From: Protula sp. h YS-2021 | Lineage: Eukaryota; Annelida; Polychaeta; Sabellida; Serpulidae | DNA: 64,000 nt | Direction of reading: 5' to 3' | Assembly: GCA_949752745.1 (NCBI GenBank) | Contig: OX457027.1 | Span: 56,424,053 to 56,488,052 of the forward strand | In this document: piece after piece, positions 35,101 through 57,360 of the stretch | Position numbering within the stretch: position 1 is the stretch's first letter | How the letters are laid out: each line of letters starts with the position of its first letter | Notes under the pieces: model-generated | What the model was told of the DNA's origin: nothing | The model's database searches: none | What the model saw: the letters and a program-made list of their open reading frames with translations, nothing else | Position numbers and translations under genes: made by a program

Positions 35101-37361
35101 TATTTTGAGGAGTTATGAAATGGGCTGATATTGATGACATGCACATACCATATATTGTCAGCGTGTCTTGTCCAATGTGCAGTTATGGGTATAAACATAA
35201 ATTTATAACCATATGCTTAACCATATTCTAACCACATTCTTCAACACAAATATCATTATTGTAACTAAGCAATATATTTCCGTGTCAGTAGTCACTACAA
35301 GTTCAACTTTACAATTCGACATGGAATAACATATGTTAAATATGCGTTATGTCATATTTGTATGATAATTTAGTATGTGGACGACACAGTTTTTCGCATA
35401 CGTTATAACATTATGGTAACCATGTGATAAGATGTAATAAAATATACAACTACATGTGACCTATGTGTGCCATGTTAATACATCTTTTGGCAAAGATTTG
35501 TGAGGAATTAACTAGGATCTAAAAAGGGGTTAGTGTAGCACATCAGCAGAACAGGGTTACAATTGCTTATTATAGAAGTAAATTATTACATAAATCAATT
35601 TCAAATATTATGTATGTTTTGAAATTATGTGTGACTGTGATACGCTATCTTCTTTTGTTGAAACATTACAGATCCACCCAACAGTCCGACGGGCAGGTCA
35701 ACCATGAAATTAGCTAAAAAGAGCAGAGGAAAATCCTTTGGTAACATCTTATTTTATAAATTGAAAGGAACAAGGCATGTGATAAATATTTCAACAAGTT
35801 GGATATATGTTTACTATATCTTATAAATATTATACTATAAAGCAATAAATCTATAGTATCAACTTGTTATCAATAAACAAAGCTTAATACGACATTGTAT
35901 GCAAACGTCTTGGTTTTTAGTTGACAATGACCCTCATTTCGTTGTTGATTTGGATGGGATAAATGAACGACTATGCTTTGATGTCAACGGCCACCCTGGG
36001 GATGTTTTCCAAATTCTTTATGACCCACTTAATGGTAAGTTATAGATGGTTGCTTGCAGGTAGCATGTTCTTTTCTGATATTGCTGCCACTGGTTTACAA
36101 ATTATACCTTCAACGAAATGTTAAACTCGATTACAGGCACGCTATATTGTACCGTTCTGATCTTCCTTTTGAGATTGGGTTTCCGGGAATGCTTTCTTTT
36201 TATGAATGTATTTGTGTATTTGTGAAATTTATATTTATAATGTGAAACGTTACATTTAAATTAACCATACCTTATTTTGTGCAAATAACAGAGTCATAAT
36301 ATGCACATCTTTGCTTCTCCTACGCAGATTTAACCGTTAACGCAGAAGTTCTCTCGCCAGCCGTCGTGCACCATGAAGCCAAACACATCCCCACCTACAT
36401 TTCAAAAATAGCAGTTATACATTCTTCAGTGACAATAGTGATTCACCCGAAAAGAGCTATTATCCAGGATAAAGTAGTTCAGTGGAAGCCAATAAACAAC
36501 AAGACAATTGAAGATATACAGCTGTCCTTCCCAACAACGAGACATGCTGTTATTCAAATCGGGAGCAACATAAAACTAATAATCTTACGACACCTGTCGC
36601 GCATACCGTCACCTAAAAAGATAGACTATCTTGGATTTTATGTCGAATCCGGCGATGGCCTGTCAGATTTCTGTCATGGTTTGCTAGGTATGTAGAGTTT
36701 AAGCACATATAATAATGGCCAATAACTAAGATTGTCTTATGAAGTTATATTACTTCCTTTTTTAATATTTATAAAACAAACATTTTGAATCATAGACAAT
36801 TGTATAGGCTCATGACTGAAGTTTGGCTACTCGGATTTACATTTTTATGGCTTTACAACGACCTTATGTAGGTCTAAAGTATAAAAGTGTTACAGTGTGT
36901 AATATTCATGTAAACACACTGTTGCCATAAAATATGATATATGTATAGAACTTTCAATTAGATAGTTAAAATTGTGTAATTTCACAGAATGATTCCTTTT
37001 CTTTTAATTTGATGGTACTTATAAAAGGTCTTCTGTAAAATACACAGCTAATAACGTATTTTTCGGTCTTTCAGGGCAATTCCAGACAATGAGGGCCAGA
37101 TTTTTGGACGATTCCCAAGTAAAAGAAAAAACAGAGATAAAACCAACAAGAACATTAGAACTGTCAACAGCATTCAACTCTAAGCACACACTTCTTGTTC
37201 ATTTGGGAAAACGCCGAAACATGAACATAAAAGAACACATTCCATGTTGGCACATACGAAATAATGGTCGCGGTCTTATACAAGGTCGTGTGAAAGATTA
37301 TATCGTCCCAACACTGACGCAGAGATACTATTCATTAAATAAATCGGTAGACAGTAGATGA
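11815..37361 (+). CDS. Inter-alpha-trypsin inhibitor heavy chain-like protein (14 exons, 5' end missing)
   Basis: Secreted hyaluronan/matrix-associated protein of the ITIH family. Join: 11815-11972, 16966-17076, 18360-18610, 19008-19168, 21605-21893, 26443-26581, 26840-27002, 28206-28382, 34139-34354, 34950-35046, 35672-35740, 35921-36034, 36328-36687, 37075-37361. Every junction is GT-AG and keeps frame, giving 863 residues and TGA. Visible order: VIT domain (residues about 1-130), VWA domain (about 248-430) with the complete metal site D254-T-S-G-S258, T325 and D358, a helical linker (about 484-555), and the heavy-chain C-terminal domain (about 611-850). Motifs such as GQSAG, VTPLTSMVVTKP and DPHF are those of vertebrate ITIH proteins. 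The DPHF at 614-617 is where vertebrate chains are cleaved and ester-linked to a glycosaminoglycan. The signal peptide exon was not found. Family call is very firm; the exact orthologue (ITIH1-6) is not decidable here. Confidence 0.93.
12818..13343. mobile_element. MITE family M1, copy 1 (CAGGGCTTTA ends)
   Basis: The left end CAGGGCTTTAGATTAAC and the right end (complement CAGGGCTGTACCTTAAC) are terminal inverted repeats. Both subterminal regions match the element at 47811-48253 in the opposite orientation: one side continues TTTTTTGGCA..TCGTTGGGACAGG, the other GACTGCCCGACCTGG. There is no transposase frame. A poly-G/poly-C patch lies at 12907-12970. No flanking duplication was seen, so this copy is older or altered. 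CAGGG ends suggest the hAT group, which is inference. Confidence 0.75.
14423..14886. mobile_element. MITE with about 57-bp near-perfect terminal inverted repeats
   Basis: The left arm from TATATGTTACAGGGAATCTG is repeated, inverted, at the right end (complement GTTACAGGGAATCTGTG...). Each arm carries an internal palindrome, AGGGATTT-ATGAAATCCCT. Arms differ at only a few bases over about 57 bp. The internal roughly 350 bp has no coding frame. TATA at the ends may be part of a TA-type target duplication. Confidence 0.75.
16590..16700 (+). repeat. Repeated CGGAAATAAGAC words
   Basis: CGGAATTAAGAC, CGGAAATAAGAC, CGGAAATAAAAC and CGGAAATAAGAC occur within about 100 bp, which looks like a short degenerate repeat cluster. 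Function unknown. Confidence 0.5.
16966..17076 (+). CDS. ITIH-like exon b (VIT domain)
   Basis: Acceptor AACTTTCAG, donor GTATGT. It completes a Met codon and reads IIDGVQYDGEVKEKEAARKQ then YEKAKRKGQSAGQVAS, the hallmark VIT segment of ITIH proteins. It ends in phase 2. Confidence 0.95.
17399..17733 (+). mobile_element. Helitron-like non-autonomous element H1, copy 1
   Basis: The 3' end is clear: palindrome ATTTCGCTAGCGAAAT (17708-17723), six bases, then CTAG (17730-17733) followed by T. That is a hairpin close to a CTRR terminus. The body matches 20752-21213 (shared CTGGCACTATG/CTGACACTATG and GCGTTTTAATTTTT.TCAAG). The left boundary is approximate. Confidence 0.6.
18360..18610 (+). CDS. 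ITIH-like exon c (VIT to VWA connector)
   Basis: Acceptor TTTTTTAAG, donor GTAATT. It reads SLKESNNFKINVNVAAEDRV then RFTLLYDELLKRRLGLYEHV, matching the ITIH beta-sheet segment that ends the VIT domain. It ends in phase 1. Confidence 0.94.
19008..19168 (+). CDS. ITIH-like exon d (pre-VWA segment)
   Basis: Acceptor CTCAAAAAAG, donor GTAAGG. It reads ENPLAVITRPRPNEAIISYS then GRFVVQYDIERKLDGGEIQ. It ends in phase 0. The YDIER segment is typical of the strand before the ITIH VWA domain. Confidence 0.92.
19169..21604. other. ITIH-like intron 4
   Basis: About 2.4 kb, AT-rich. It contains a Helitron-like element (about 20700-21213) and a (TTA)n tract at 21557-21581 just before the next acceptor. 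I see no exon in it. Confidence 0.7.
20700..21213 (+). mobile_element. Helitron-like non-autonomous element H1, copy 2
   Basis: It begins near an AAGCC/GGCTT hairpin with CTTGCAAGGG (20701-20720). It ends with ATTTCGCTAGCGGAAT (21188-21203) and CTAG (21210-21213) followed by T. It shares body sequence with 17399-17733. The frame at 20712-21020 lies inside it and has no domain. Confidence 0.6.
21605..21893 (+). CDS. ITIH-like exon e (VWA domain, MIDAS DxSxS)
   Basis: Acceptor TTATTGCCAG, donor GTACAG. It reads VVDGYFVHYFAPGG, then KNIVFILDTSGSMQGKKISQ, then DLRSGDAFNVLTFAAGVNEW. DTSGS supplies the first metal-binding motif of the von Willebrand A fold. It ends in phase 1 within SGG. Confidence 0.97.
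23068..23160 (+). tRNA. tRNA-Arg(UCG) with a 20-bp intron
   Basis: It folds as a full cloverleaf. Acceptor GGCCTGG pairs with CCGGGTC (two G-U pairs), discriminator G73. D arm GCCT-AATGGATA-AGGC; anticodon stem TCTGA/TCAGA with loop CTTCGG-A, anticodon TCG; T arm GAGGG-TTCGAGT-CCCTT. The anticodon loop is interrupted at the canonical 37/38 position by 23105-23124. Box A (TGGCCTAATGG) and box B (GGTTCGAGTCC) are intact, and a T7 run directly follows as a Pol III terminator. It lies on the sense strand inside an ITIH intron, so it is an independent Pol III gene hosted by a Pol II gene. Confidence 0.9.
23161..23170 (+). terminator. Pol III terminator of tRNA-Arg
   Basis: A run of seven T immediately after the discriminator base (ATTTTTTTAA). 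Confidence 0.75.
23299..24344. mobile_element. TIR element saturated with AACGTT motifs
   Basis: The ends TCCCGCTAAACA and (complemented) TCCCGTAAAACA are inverted. Each half carries many copies of AACGTTTT with AACCAAA/TTTGGTT words, in largely inverted orientation. There is no transposase. It begins about 140 bp after the tRNA gene and contains a tRNA-like SINE head at 23923-23992. Confidence 0.6.
23923..23992 (+). repeat. tRNA-derived SINE head (or tRNA-Pro-like pseudogene)
   Basis: It has box A-like TGGCGTAGTGG and box B-like GATTCAAACCC at tRNA spacing, with CGCTTTGGATG at the anticodon position. Stems are imperfect, so a functional tRNA is unlikely. It resembles the promoter head of a SINE. 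Confidence 0.45.
24519..24538 (+). pseudogene. Fragment of the tRNA-Arg(UCG) gene
   Basis: Twenty bases are identical to the anticodon-arm region of the tRNA at 23068-23160, including the first five bases of its intron. Flanks do not complete a cloverleaf. Probably a decayed duplicate. Confidence 0.5.
24990..26290. repeat. ACCATATGGT/CATGTGTTAAC repeat block
   Basis: Dense repetition of ACCATATG, CATGTGTTAAC, GTGGTAACCATGTG and similar words on both strands. It includes a 33-bp minisatellite (copies start at 25446, 25479 and 25512; unit begins AACGATGTGGCTC) and the TA/TG tract at 26080. No coding evidence. Confidence 0.6.
26080..26182 (+). repeat. (TA)n(TG)n compound microsatellite
   Basis: About 34 TA units run directly into interrupted TG repeats. 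Open frames across it are artefacts. Confidence 0.97.
26443..26581 (+). CDS. ITIH-like exon f (VWA domain, MIDAS Thr and Asp)
   Basis: Acceptor TTCATTCCAG, donor GTAAGT. It continues SGG as GTNINDALLRGVNQ and ends PALIIFLTDGQDSTGTT. T325 and D358 complete the metal site begun in the previous exon. It ends in phase 2. Confidence 0.96.
26840..27002 (+). CDS. ITIH-like exon g (end of VWA domain)
   Basis: Acceptor AATGTTACAG; donor GTACAC is weak but is the only GT that keeps the family alignment. It reads ILKNMKQANTDGYSLFTLGF then GSDVDFPFLTKLAVQNDGIA and RRIYTDSDAALQLE. It ends in phase 0. Confidence 0.92.
27003..28205. other. ITIH-like intron 7
   Basis: It holds an ACCATATGG-type block (27050-27330), an element with ACGTT-rich ends (about 27437-28139) and a GT/T tract just before the acceptor. 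No exon seen. Confidence 0.65.
27437..28139. mobile_element. Putative TIR element with CAACGTTCGATCC-like ends
   Basis: The left end CCAGTAGACATTG..CGATCC resembles the complemented right end CCACTAAACATTGATCC. Both halves are rich in ACGTT and CGTCGGA words. There is no coding frame with a domain. Boundaries are approximate. Confidence 0.4.
28206..28382 (+). CDS. ITIH-like exon h (post-VWA beta segment)
   Basis: Acceptor TTTCATAG, donor GTAAGT. It reads SFYEEVSTPVMSDVKIRYLA, then FNNLFEGTEIVIAGKLADNS. FYEEV and FEGTEIVIAGKL are characteristic of ITIH after the VWA domain. Phase 0 at both ends. Confidence 0.95.
28841..29170 (+). repeat. Two related ~158-bp units preceding the satellite
   Basis: GTTTCCAGAAAACTCCTCC occurs at 28841 and 28999. 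Each is followed by an AGAGGGTRAYGAG segment, TCGTCAAATCCG and TGACCTTG/AGGTCAA inverted words. They look like ancestral relatives of the 139-bp unit. Confidence 0.65.
29240..33800 (+). repeat. Satellite-like array: about 32 copies of a 139-bp unit
   Basis: Phase marker CCTCGGTGA falls at 29391, 29530, 29669 and so on every 139 bp to 33144, with small shifts to 33282, 33421, 33560 and 33725; edge copies are degenerate. Each unit contains TGACCTTGACC, ten or so bases, then GGTCAAGGTCA (perfect 11-bp inverted arms), ACCGGAAGTTG, CTCGAAAACGGTTAGAGATAG and GAGCTCATTTTCGACCC. Units are mostly over 95% alike. Because 139 is not a multiple of three, the frames of about 69-114 residues seen across it are by-products. 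Confidence 0.97.
34139..34354 (+). CDS. ITIH-like exon i (helical linker)
   Basis: Acceptor GTTTTGAG, donor GTAAAC. It reads ENRLRNLDLTHLTERLWAYL then TIKKLLETIIEF and KALELSLK. ERLWAYLTI..LL and ALELSLK are highly conserved in ITIH. Phase 0 at both ends. Confidence 0.96.
34950..35046 (+). CDS. ITIH-like exon j (VTPLTSMVVTKP motif)
   Basis: Acceptor AATTTCCAG, donor GTGAGC. It reads YSFVTPLTSMVVTKPDITDE then VDDETQKDLPTT. The first part is the most conserved ITIH block. It ends in phase 1. Confidence 0.95.
35105..35500. repeat. ACCATATG-type repeat block in ITIH intron 10
   Basis: The same word set as 24990-26290 (ACCATATATTG, ACCATATGCTTAACCATAT, ATGGTAACCATGTG). Non-coding. Confidence 0.5.
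35672..35740 (+). CDS. ITIH-like exon k (basic linker)
   Basis: Acceptor AACATTACAG, donor GTAACA. It reads NPPNSPTGRSTMKLAKKSRG then KSFG. Low-complexity and basic; it is supported by phase continuity (1 to 1) and clean splice sites rather than conservation. Confidence 0.8.
35921..36034 (+). CDS. ITIH-like exon l (DPHF motif)
   Basis: Acceptor GGTTTTTAG, donor GTAAGT. It reads VDNDPHFVVDLDGINERLCF then DVNGHPGDVFQILYDPLN. DPHF (35929-35940) is the conserved cleavage and glycosaminoglycan-ester site of vertebrate heavy chains. It ends in phase 1. Confidence 0.96.
36328..36687 (+). CDS. ITIH-like exon m (C-terminal domain)
   Basis: Acceptor CTACGCAG, donor GTATGT. It reads DLTVNAEVLS.. and ends DYLGFYVESGDGLSDFCHGLLG. 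GFY....LS...HGLLG matches the ITI heavy-chain C-terminal domain. It is the longest exon of the gene and ends in phase 1. Confidence 0.95.
37075..37361 (+). CDS. ITIH-like exon n (C-terminus and stop)
   Basis: Acceptor GTCTTTCAG. It reads GQFQTMRARFLDD.. then HIPCWHIRNNGRGLIQGRVK, DYIVPTLTQRYYSLNKSVDS R and TGA. CW-x(4)-G-x-GLI-G matches the family C-terminus. Confidence 0.95.
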
Positions 37362-38018
37362 AATTGCCAACGAAAGTAAAAGCAGCGTGGTAAATCTACT
37401 ATGTTAGTGATTTTACTGCGGCAGTATTATGTGCAGTATATGTGCATTATTCTTTTCGGATGCTATTAATCAAAATTGTAAATAACCTTGTAATTTTTCT
37501 ATATTGCTTCAATTTTCAAAATATTTAGTAAATATTGATTATTTTAATTCAGAATGAAGCGTTATTGATATTGTTGGTAAGAAATTGTTGGCCTCTGTAT
37601 TAGCTGATCTAAACTGTATTCATGTTGACATGAATCAAATATGGTTTGCCCCGCGGCTGTTGTTTTCATGATGAATAACCGTATTATCTAGTTACGTTTG
37701 AAATGCGATCAACAGCTTGAGAATCGACTAATCAGATTATAGTATAGTTGTAAAGACATGTTCCAAATGTTAAGAAACCTTTGTAAAATTTGTGGCTATA
37801 CTTCAGTACTGCTTGATGAAAAAGTTGACAATCTGCAGATTTAAACACGTCATTGAAGTGACCTTTTAAGTTTGAAGCTTTGAACGAGGCGCAGAGTATC
37901 TTACATATTTTGAACGTACAAATATTTCATTTAAGTGTACGAGTCTAAACAAACCCACTACCACTTTATTGGCAGTATGTTTGTTGTGCCCTGTTTTAAT
38001 AATATTTGATGCCACATA

Positions 38019-38024
38019 AATAAA
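38019..38024 (+). promoter_or_regulatory. Candidate polyadenylation signal of the ITIH-like gene
   Basis: AATAAA about 660 bp after the stop. It is the first good candidate outside the coding sequence by eye; no transcript end is visible. Confidence 0.4.
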
Positions 38025-39805
38025 TTTCTGAATTTAATTGGTATTTCGTAATCTACAGTTATGTCTATTATATACTATCGACCATAGTATAGTCATATGA
38101 TTAATAACAGAGAACTGACTGCATTTATAAGTCTTAGTGGACCGTATCCGAGAAAACCGGGATCAGATCACTCGAAATCCGGGACACAAGAAAATAAGAA
38201 CATCAACGAAAAAGGTGGTCTTACTCTCCCCCCCCCTTCCCCTTATTCTGGTGCATACATTTGTATAAGCTTATTATAAGCATACAAAAGACAAGTCAGA
38301 TGTGATATTTTATAAATATATATCTTACTGGCTTTAGAATATGCTTTATTGTTTTAACTGATCACATGTTGCATTTTAAATCGTTAAAATTGAGCTTTGA
38401 ATCGAAATAAATCATAAAGATATCGGTTAATATGTGAAATATTACATGTATCGAACATTATTTTAAGATTGTCTAAGTTTATCTATTAAATTCCAAAGAC
38501 AACTAATAATAATACATTAATGATAAGCTGGTTACCATCCGAATATATCTCTTTGATTGTATACAGGTATGAGCCTTTGCACAAATGCTTTGTTATCTGT
38601 ATCGCAAATGCTTCTATCAGCTTCCAAAATTTTAATTGTTCGAAACTCCTTCCATTTTTTTTGTTCAACTTTCCTTTCTTATGTTTCATAGTCATGAGAA
38701 ACTAATGATTGTTTGGTATATGACAACTTTGATGAAATTATGGGGTTATCTAGTTTCATGTATCAATTTAGAGGTGGATCTGTATCAGAATTCACTCTCA
38801 TTTACGTATACTACCCCTGAATTTGGTTATAAAGTGCTCTTGTCTTCTGTTCCGACAACTTTTGACCCCGTATATTATTCACTCTTTACGGTTCGCATAT
38901 ATCAAATGCAATAATTTTTATTATCACAAAAACTATACTATTCGAGAGCTTCAGAAGAAATAAGTGCAAATAAATTAACACTCGCTGAGCATACTGTATA
39001 CTGTATACTGTGCATGGTGTTGCATCTTCGCTTTACAGCTTTGAATTCCAGAATGAAAAAACACTTCTATAGCCTCTTGACTGTATTGAGATGAAGTGTG
39101 TGCCATTTGTTGTTAGCATATTGTAAGAAATCAATTGACATATATATGTTCATGCGTTCATTAGCAACTGCAGCTAAAGGTGTTATAAATAAAACGAGAC
39201 CGTCACACTCTTTGATTTCAACGTTTACATAATACAAGTGTTTTACTGGCAGTTCCACTTCTCTTGCAAGGTTATAGCCATTCAAGTATCTTGTCATTTG
39301 CGTCAACAATAAATAAAGCTGTTTCCACTCAGATTGTTTCAACTCGAAAATCAACTAAAAAAACCTTGTTTGAAAAATTTAAATACCTTAAGTTTCTGGA
39401 AGAAAGATATGTTGGTGGCATCAATCTACTAGATCTTACAAATTATTCCTCAGTAAAATAATAAGGAAAATATTGAAAGTGAGACTTGTCATAGAAAAGG
39501 GCTGATCATCGAAATCACCAGTTCTTACTGTTAACATTATTAAAACAAGCATGGCAGCCTTTATTTGATAACATACTATAAAATTACAATTGTTTAAACA
39601 TCTTATGTTTATGCCTCGCGGGTTTCCATTCTTAAAGCTGCAACTTAACCCAGAAGTAAACTCCAATTCCGCCAATGGATAGCACAATGGCTCAAGACAT
39701 AATGCGTCTAATATCTAAGTTTCATGGCTGAACAACAGATACAGCAATCACTTTTATTGAATAATTACGAATTTAATCCATCGATATCTACATGGTTATA
39801 AAAAA

Positions 39806-39873
39806 ACTGGATCAATGAAGAACTTGTGTCATAAGTCGTTCATAATGTGACACAACAAAACCATTGATCCAGT
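39806..39873. repeat. Small foldback (ACTGGATCAATG arms)
   Basis: ACTGGATCAATG at 39806 is complemented by CATTGATCCAGT ending at 39873, with further partial pairing inside (TTGTGTCAT/ATGTGACACAA). About 68 bp in all. Confidence 0.55.
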
Positions 39874-42023
39874 CATGCATTGACAAATTTTGTTATTTAA
39901 ATTGGAGCTCTTAACCTGCAAAATAAATACTTTAAAGTGCATGATGGAAAAAAAATGTGCTTCACAGGTGAGCGAAACGTAAGAAATATAAGCATTTACT
40001 TCCAACATTTTAATATATATCTCGAATGTGCTGTTGTTTTGATGGCAATAAAGCGTTGTACGTCACACTATCATTGATAACTATAAATTGTATGTACATG
40101 ATTTGAAAAGAGATATATAGAAATAAATAAAAATATTAAAGGGATTATTTTACAGACCCCTCAACCTCCATTTAGTTGTTCACTTTTAATTGTAACTTTG
40201 GCTGTCACTAATAAACAGAAAACTGTTCATTGCCAGCTTCTTACCCCATTGAACGAATTACCGTTACTGATATCTGCTATGCCTAGAACAGGAATGAAAA
40301 TAAAGACAACATAGCTTATATTATTTGCAGATCAACTCTATAAAAAACAAAAAACGCAATGTTATTTCTCGATCATACAGAAGAAATATAGCATTTTCTA
40401 GAGTTTCTCTTTAAATGAAAACATATGACTTTATATACAGAGCTGCTCTGACTGTGAAGGAATAAATGGCATTTAACTTAATATAGCTCTGGTGCAAATC
40501 ATTTTTATTCATTGATGAGACTTGAAATAAAAACTTTGCAGAATTATTTTCTGTTAAAATACGCATGGAGGGTATTCAACGATCTGTTCTTTAAAATAAA
40601 GTTTACTGGTTAAACCAAGGTAAACAGTAGAAGAACAGCAGGATAATATTATTATATTTTTGTCATCCAGCTACCAAATCTCAAGAACAAGGGTGTTATT
40701 CTCGATAAGCATCATTCTCAAAGAAACCTTTACTGATATCAAATAACCAATACAAATTCTGAAACAAGGAACTAACATATAACCCATTATCTTAAGTGAA
40801 GAACAATCTTAAGGTAAACTGAGACCAATAACTTTTTATTACTTATTGGGAAAAGTACCCAGGATTATTCCTAAAAGCCTAATGTCATTTAACGTTAGAG
40901 TCAGCATGACAAATACCCAGGCAATTTACTAAAACGATTGTTCATTACTATTGATTCATGCAGCCAGATGGGACGATAAATAGTTTATTGGAAACAGATG
41001 GTTGGAAGACTTACTTACCGGCAGAACTCGCGCTTTCTTGTGTTATGCTACAGACGTATTTCGAGTTGGTGGCCATCAAACAAACTGCAGTTTTACTTTA
41101 AATCGCACATATTTGAAAAGAACAGCATTGTTTTACAAGCATTTTAGACAAATTCGAGAATTCTTTTTGCAAATGAAACACGCAAGTTTTGGATAGGTGG
41201 GGTCTTTCCAAGGCAATATCGTAATCCCGTAAATTGGGCCATCCCACAATTTGCACGAAAGGGCCAGTTTCGTGCAGTGAAGAATTAGGATTTTAAACTG
41301 AAGATGATGTTAAATTTTTATTGCCCTATTGATATTCACCTGCTTTGAATTTAGTGGTGCAAAAATGTTTAAGAGGCGTTTAGTCTCAAGTGTGGAGAGC
41401 ACTTGATATCTTAGGTGTAACCATGCGAGTGCAAAAACTAGGATAAAGGGGGTCATTTTGACGCCAGTTGCGGTCCGCTCGGATTACAAATTTAACTTTA
41501 AAAATGGGAAATTTCATTCACTACTCTGCACTTCCTAGAAAAATCGGCTTATTTCGGAATTTCACTGTCTGTTTTGGTTAAAAAGGGGGTATTATTTTAC
41601 AATCAGGAATCCATATTTAGGAACTATTTTAAAGTCGTGGATACGCATGGTAGCCTGTTAATACTTGAGTGTCCCCCTGGACTTTTAATTCATTTATAAC
41701 ATCCATTATAGATTGTAGCCATTAATAGATTATTGACACTATACACAACGTGCGCTGTCAGAGATATGTCCATGTGTAATTTATCTTGTATTCTCGTGAG
41801 GTATGGTTTTTTTTCATTCAGATGCGCGTAGAACAGAATTAAATTCAGTTAATGCTCGACGAGAATGGTTTTGCCCAAAAAAAATTCACAACAAAACCCT
41901 AATTTTACGAAAACGTATTTACTACTAGAAAGAAAACGCAAAATGCAATCCAACATGTTTATATTTGTCATAATACCTCAGCAAAGCACACATCAATTTT
42001 TATATATCAATAGACAGTTAACC

Positions 42024-42770
42024 GTTGTTATATAACAGCTGACCTCTTAAAGGGTCTATTAACCCTACCGCCTTAGAGGTTGGCTGTAGAACCGCCTCGC
42101 AATTTAGCCAGAAACCTTACTTCCTTGTTGTTATATAACAGCTGGCCTCTTAAAGGGTCTATTAACCCTACCGCCATAGAGGTTGGCTGTAGAAACCTTA
42201 CTCCCTTGTGTTGTTGTCTAACAGCTAACTTTTACATCACTTCGATCTAATATCACATCTTTTTAATCGGCAAGCCCACTGAAAATTCCAAAGAAACAGT
42301 ACTTATAAAAAGGACTACTTTTAAAAATATCTATCCACTTTGTGCCCGTATATAACAGACAGATTTTCTCAGAGGTTACCTGTTTCATAACACCGACTCC
42401 GGTGGGATTACATTATCACGTGATCCCAGGATCTTAAACTGAAGTAAATTCGGGTACAAAAAAGTATGATGGGAACCGGGTTCATTTACCAATAGAACGG
42501 CAGTTCGAGAAAAAGTCTGTTTGAGGATAATAATCATGTTCAAGAGAATACAAGATTAGACTTGATTTGGCGTAAGACGTTGTTACAGCACGGCTGACCT
42601 CTGATTGGATCTATCTCTTATGTATAAACAAAGAGCGGATGATTATTTTAAAAAGTAGTTCCTCTTTATTATGAGTATTATTTTCGCGAAATCTTCAGTG
42701 GGTCTGTGTAGCAAAAAGGTGTTATATACAACAAACCAAAACGCCGTAGAGGTGAGCTGTTGGGCAACAA
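42024..42770. repeat. Tandem hairpin units upstream of GOT2
   Basis: Two clear 103-bp units start at 42024 and 42127 (GTTGTTATATAACAGCT). Each contains CTGACCTCT or CTGGCCTCT, then TAAAGGGTCTATTAACCCTA, then AGAGGTTGGCTGT, forming an inverted pair. Weaker relatives appear near 42346, 42581 and 42740. The block ends about 100 bp before the GOT2 start codon. Confidence 0.7.
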
Positions 42771-42869
42771 TGGGCGCGAGACAAAAGTTGAAAAAAATGA
42801 AACCACTCAGTCTATAGTCACTTCCATTCCTCGAAGGTCAAGGTCCATTTCTCCTTCTTGCTGAAAGCC

Positions 42870-57360
<14,491 letters not shown>

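Larger units (their letters stand above)
37362..42869. other. Intergenic region between ITIH-like gene and GOT2
   Basis: AT-rich, with no recognisable exon. It would hold the ITIH 3' UTR, a small 12-bp-arm foldback at 39806-39873, a diverged dispersed repeat at about 41500-41690 that resembles 4890-5060, and the tandem hairpin block 42024-42770. Confidence 0.7.

Noticed and set aside
38636..38914. 92-residue frame downstream of the ITIH gene
   Set aside because: No similarity recognised and no transcriptional or splice context; typical chance frame in AT-rich DNA.
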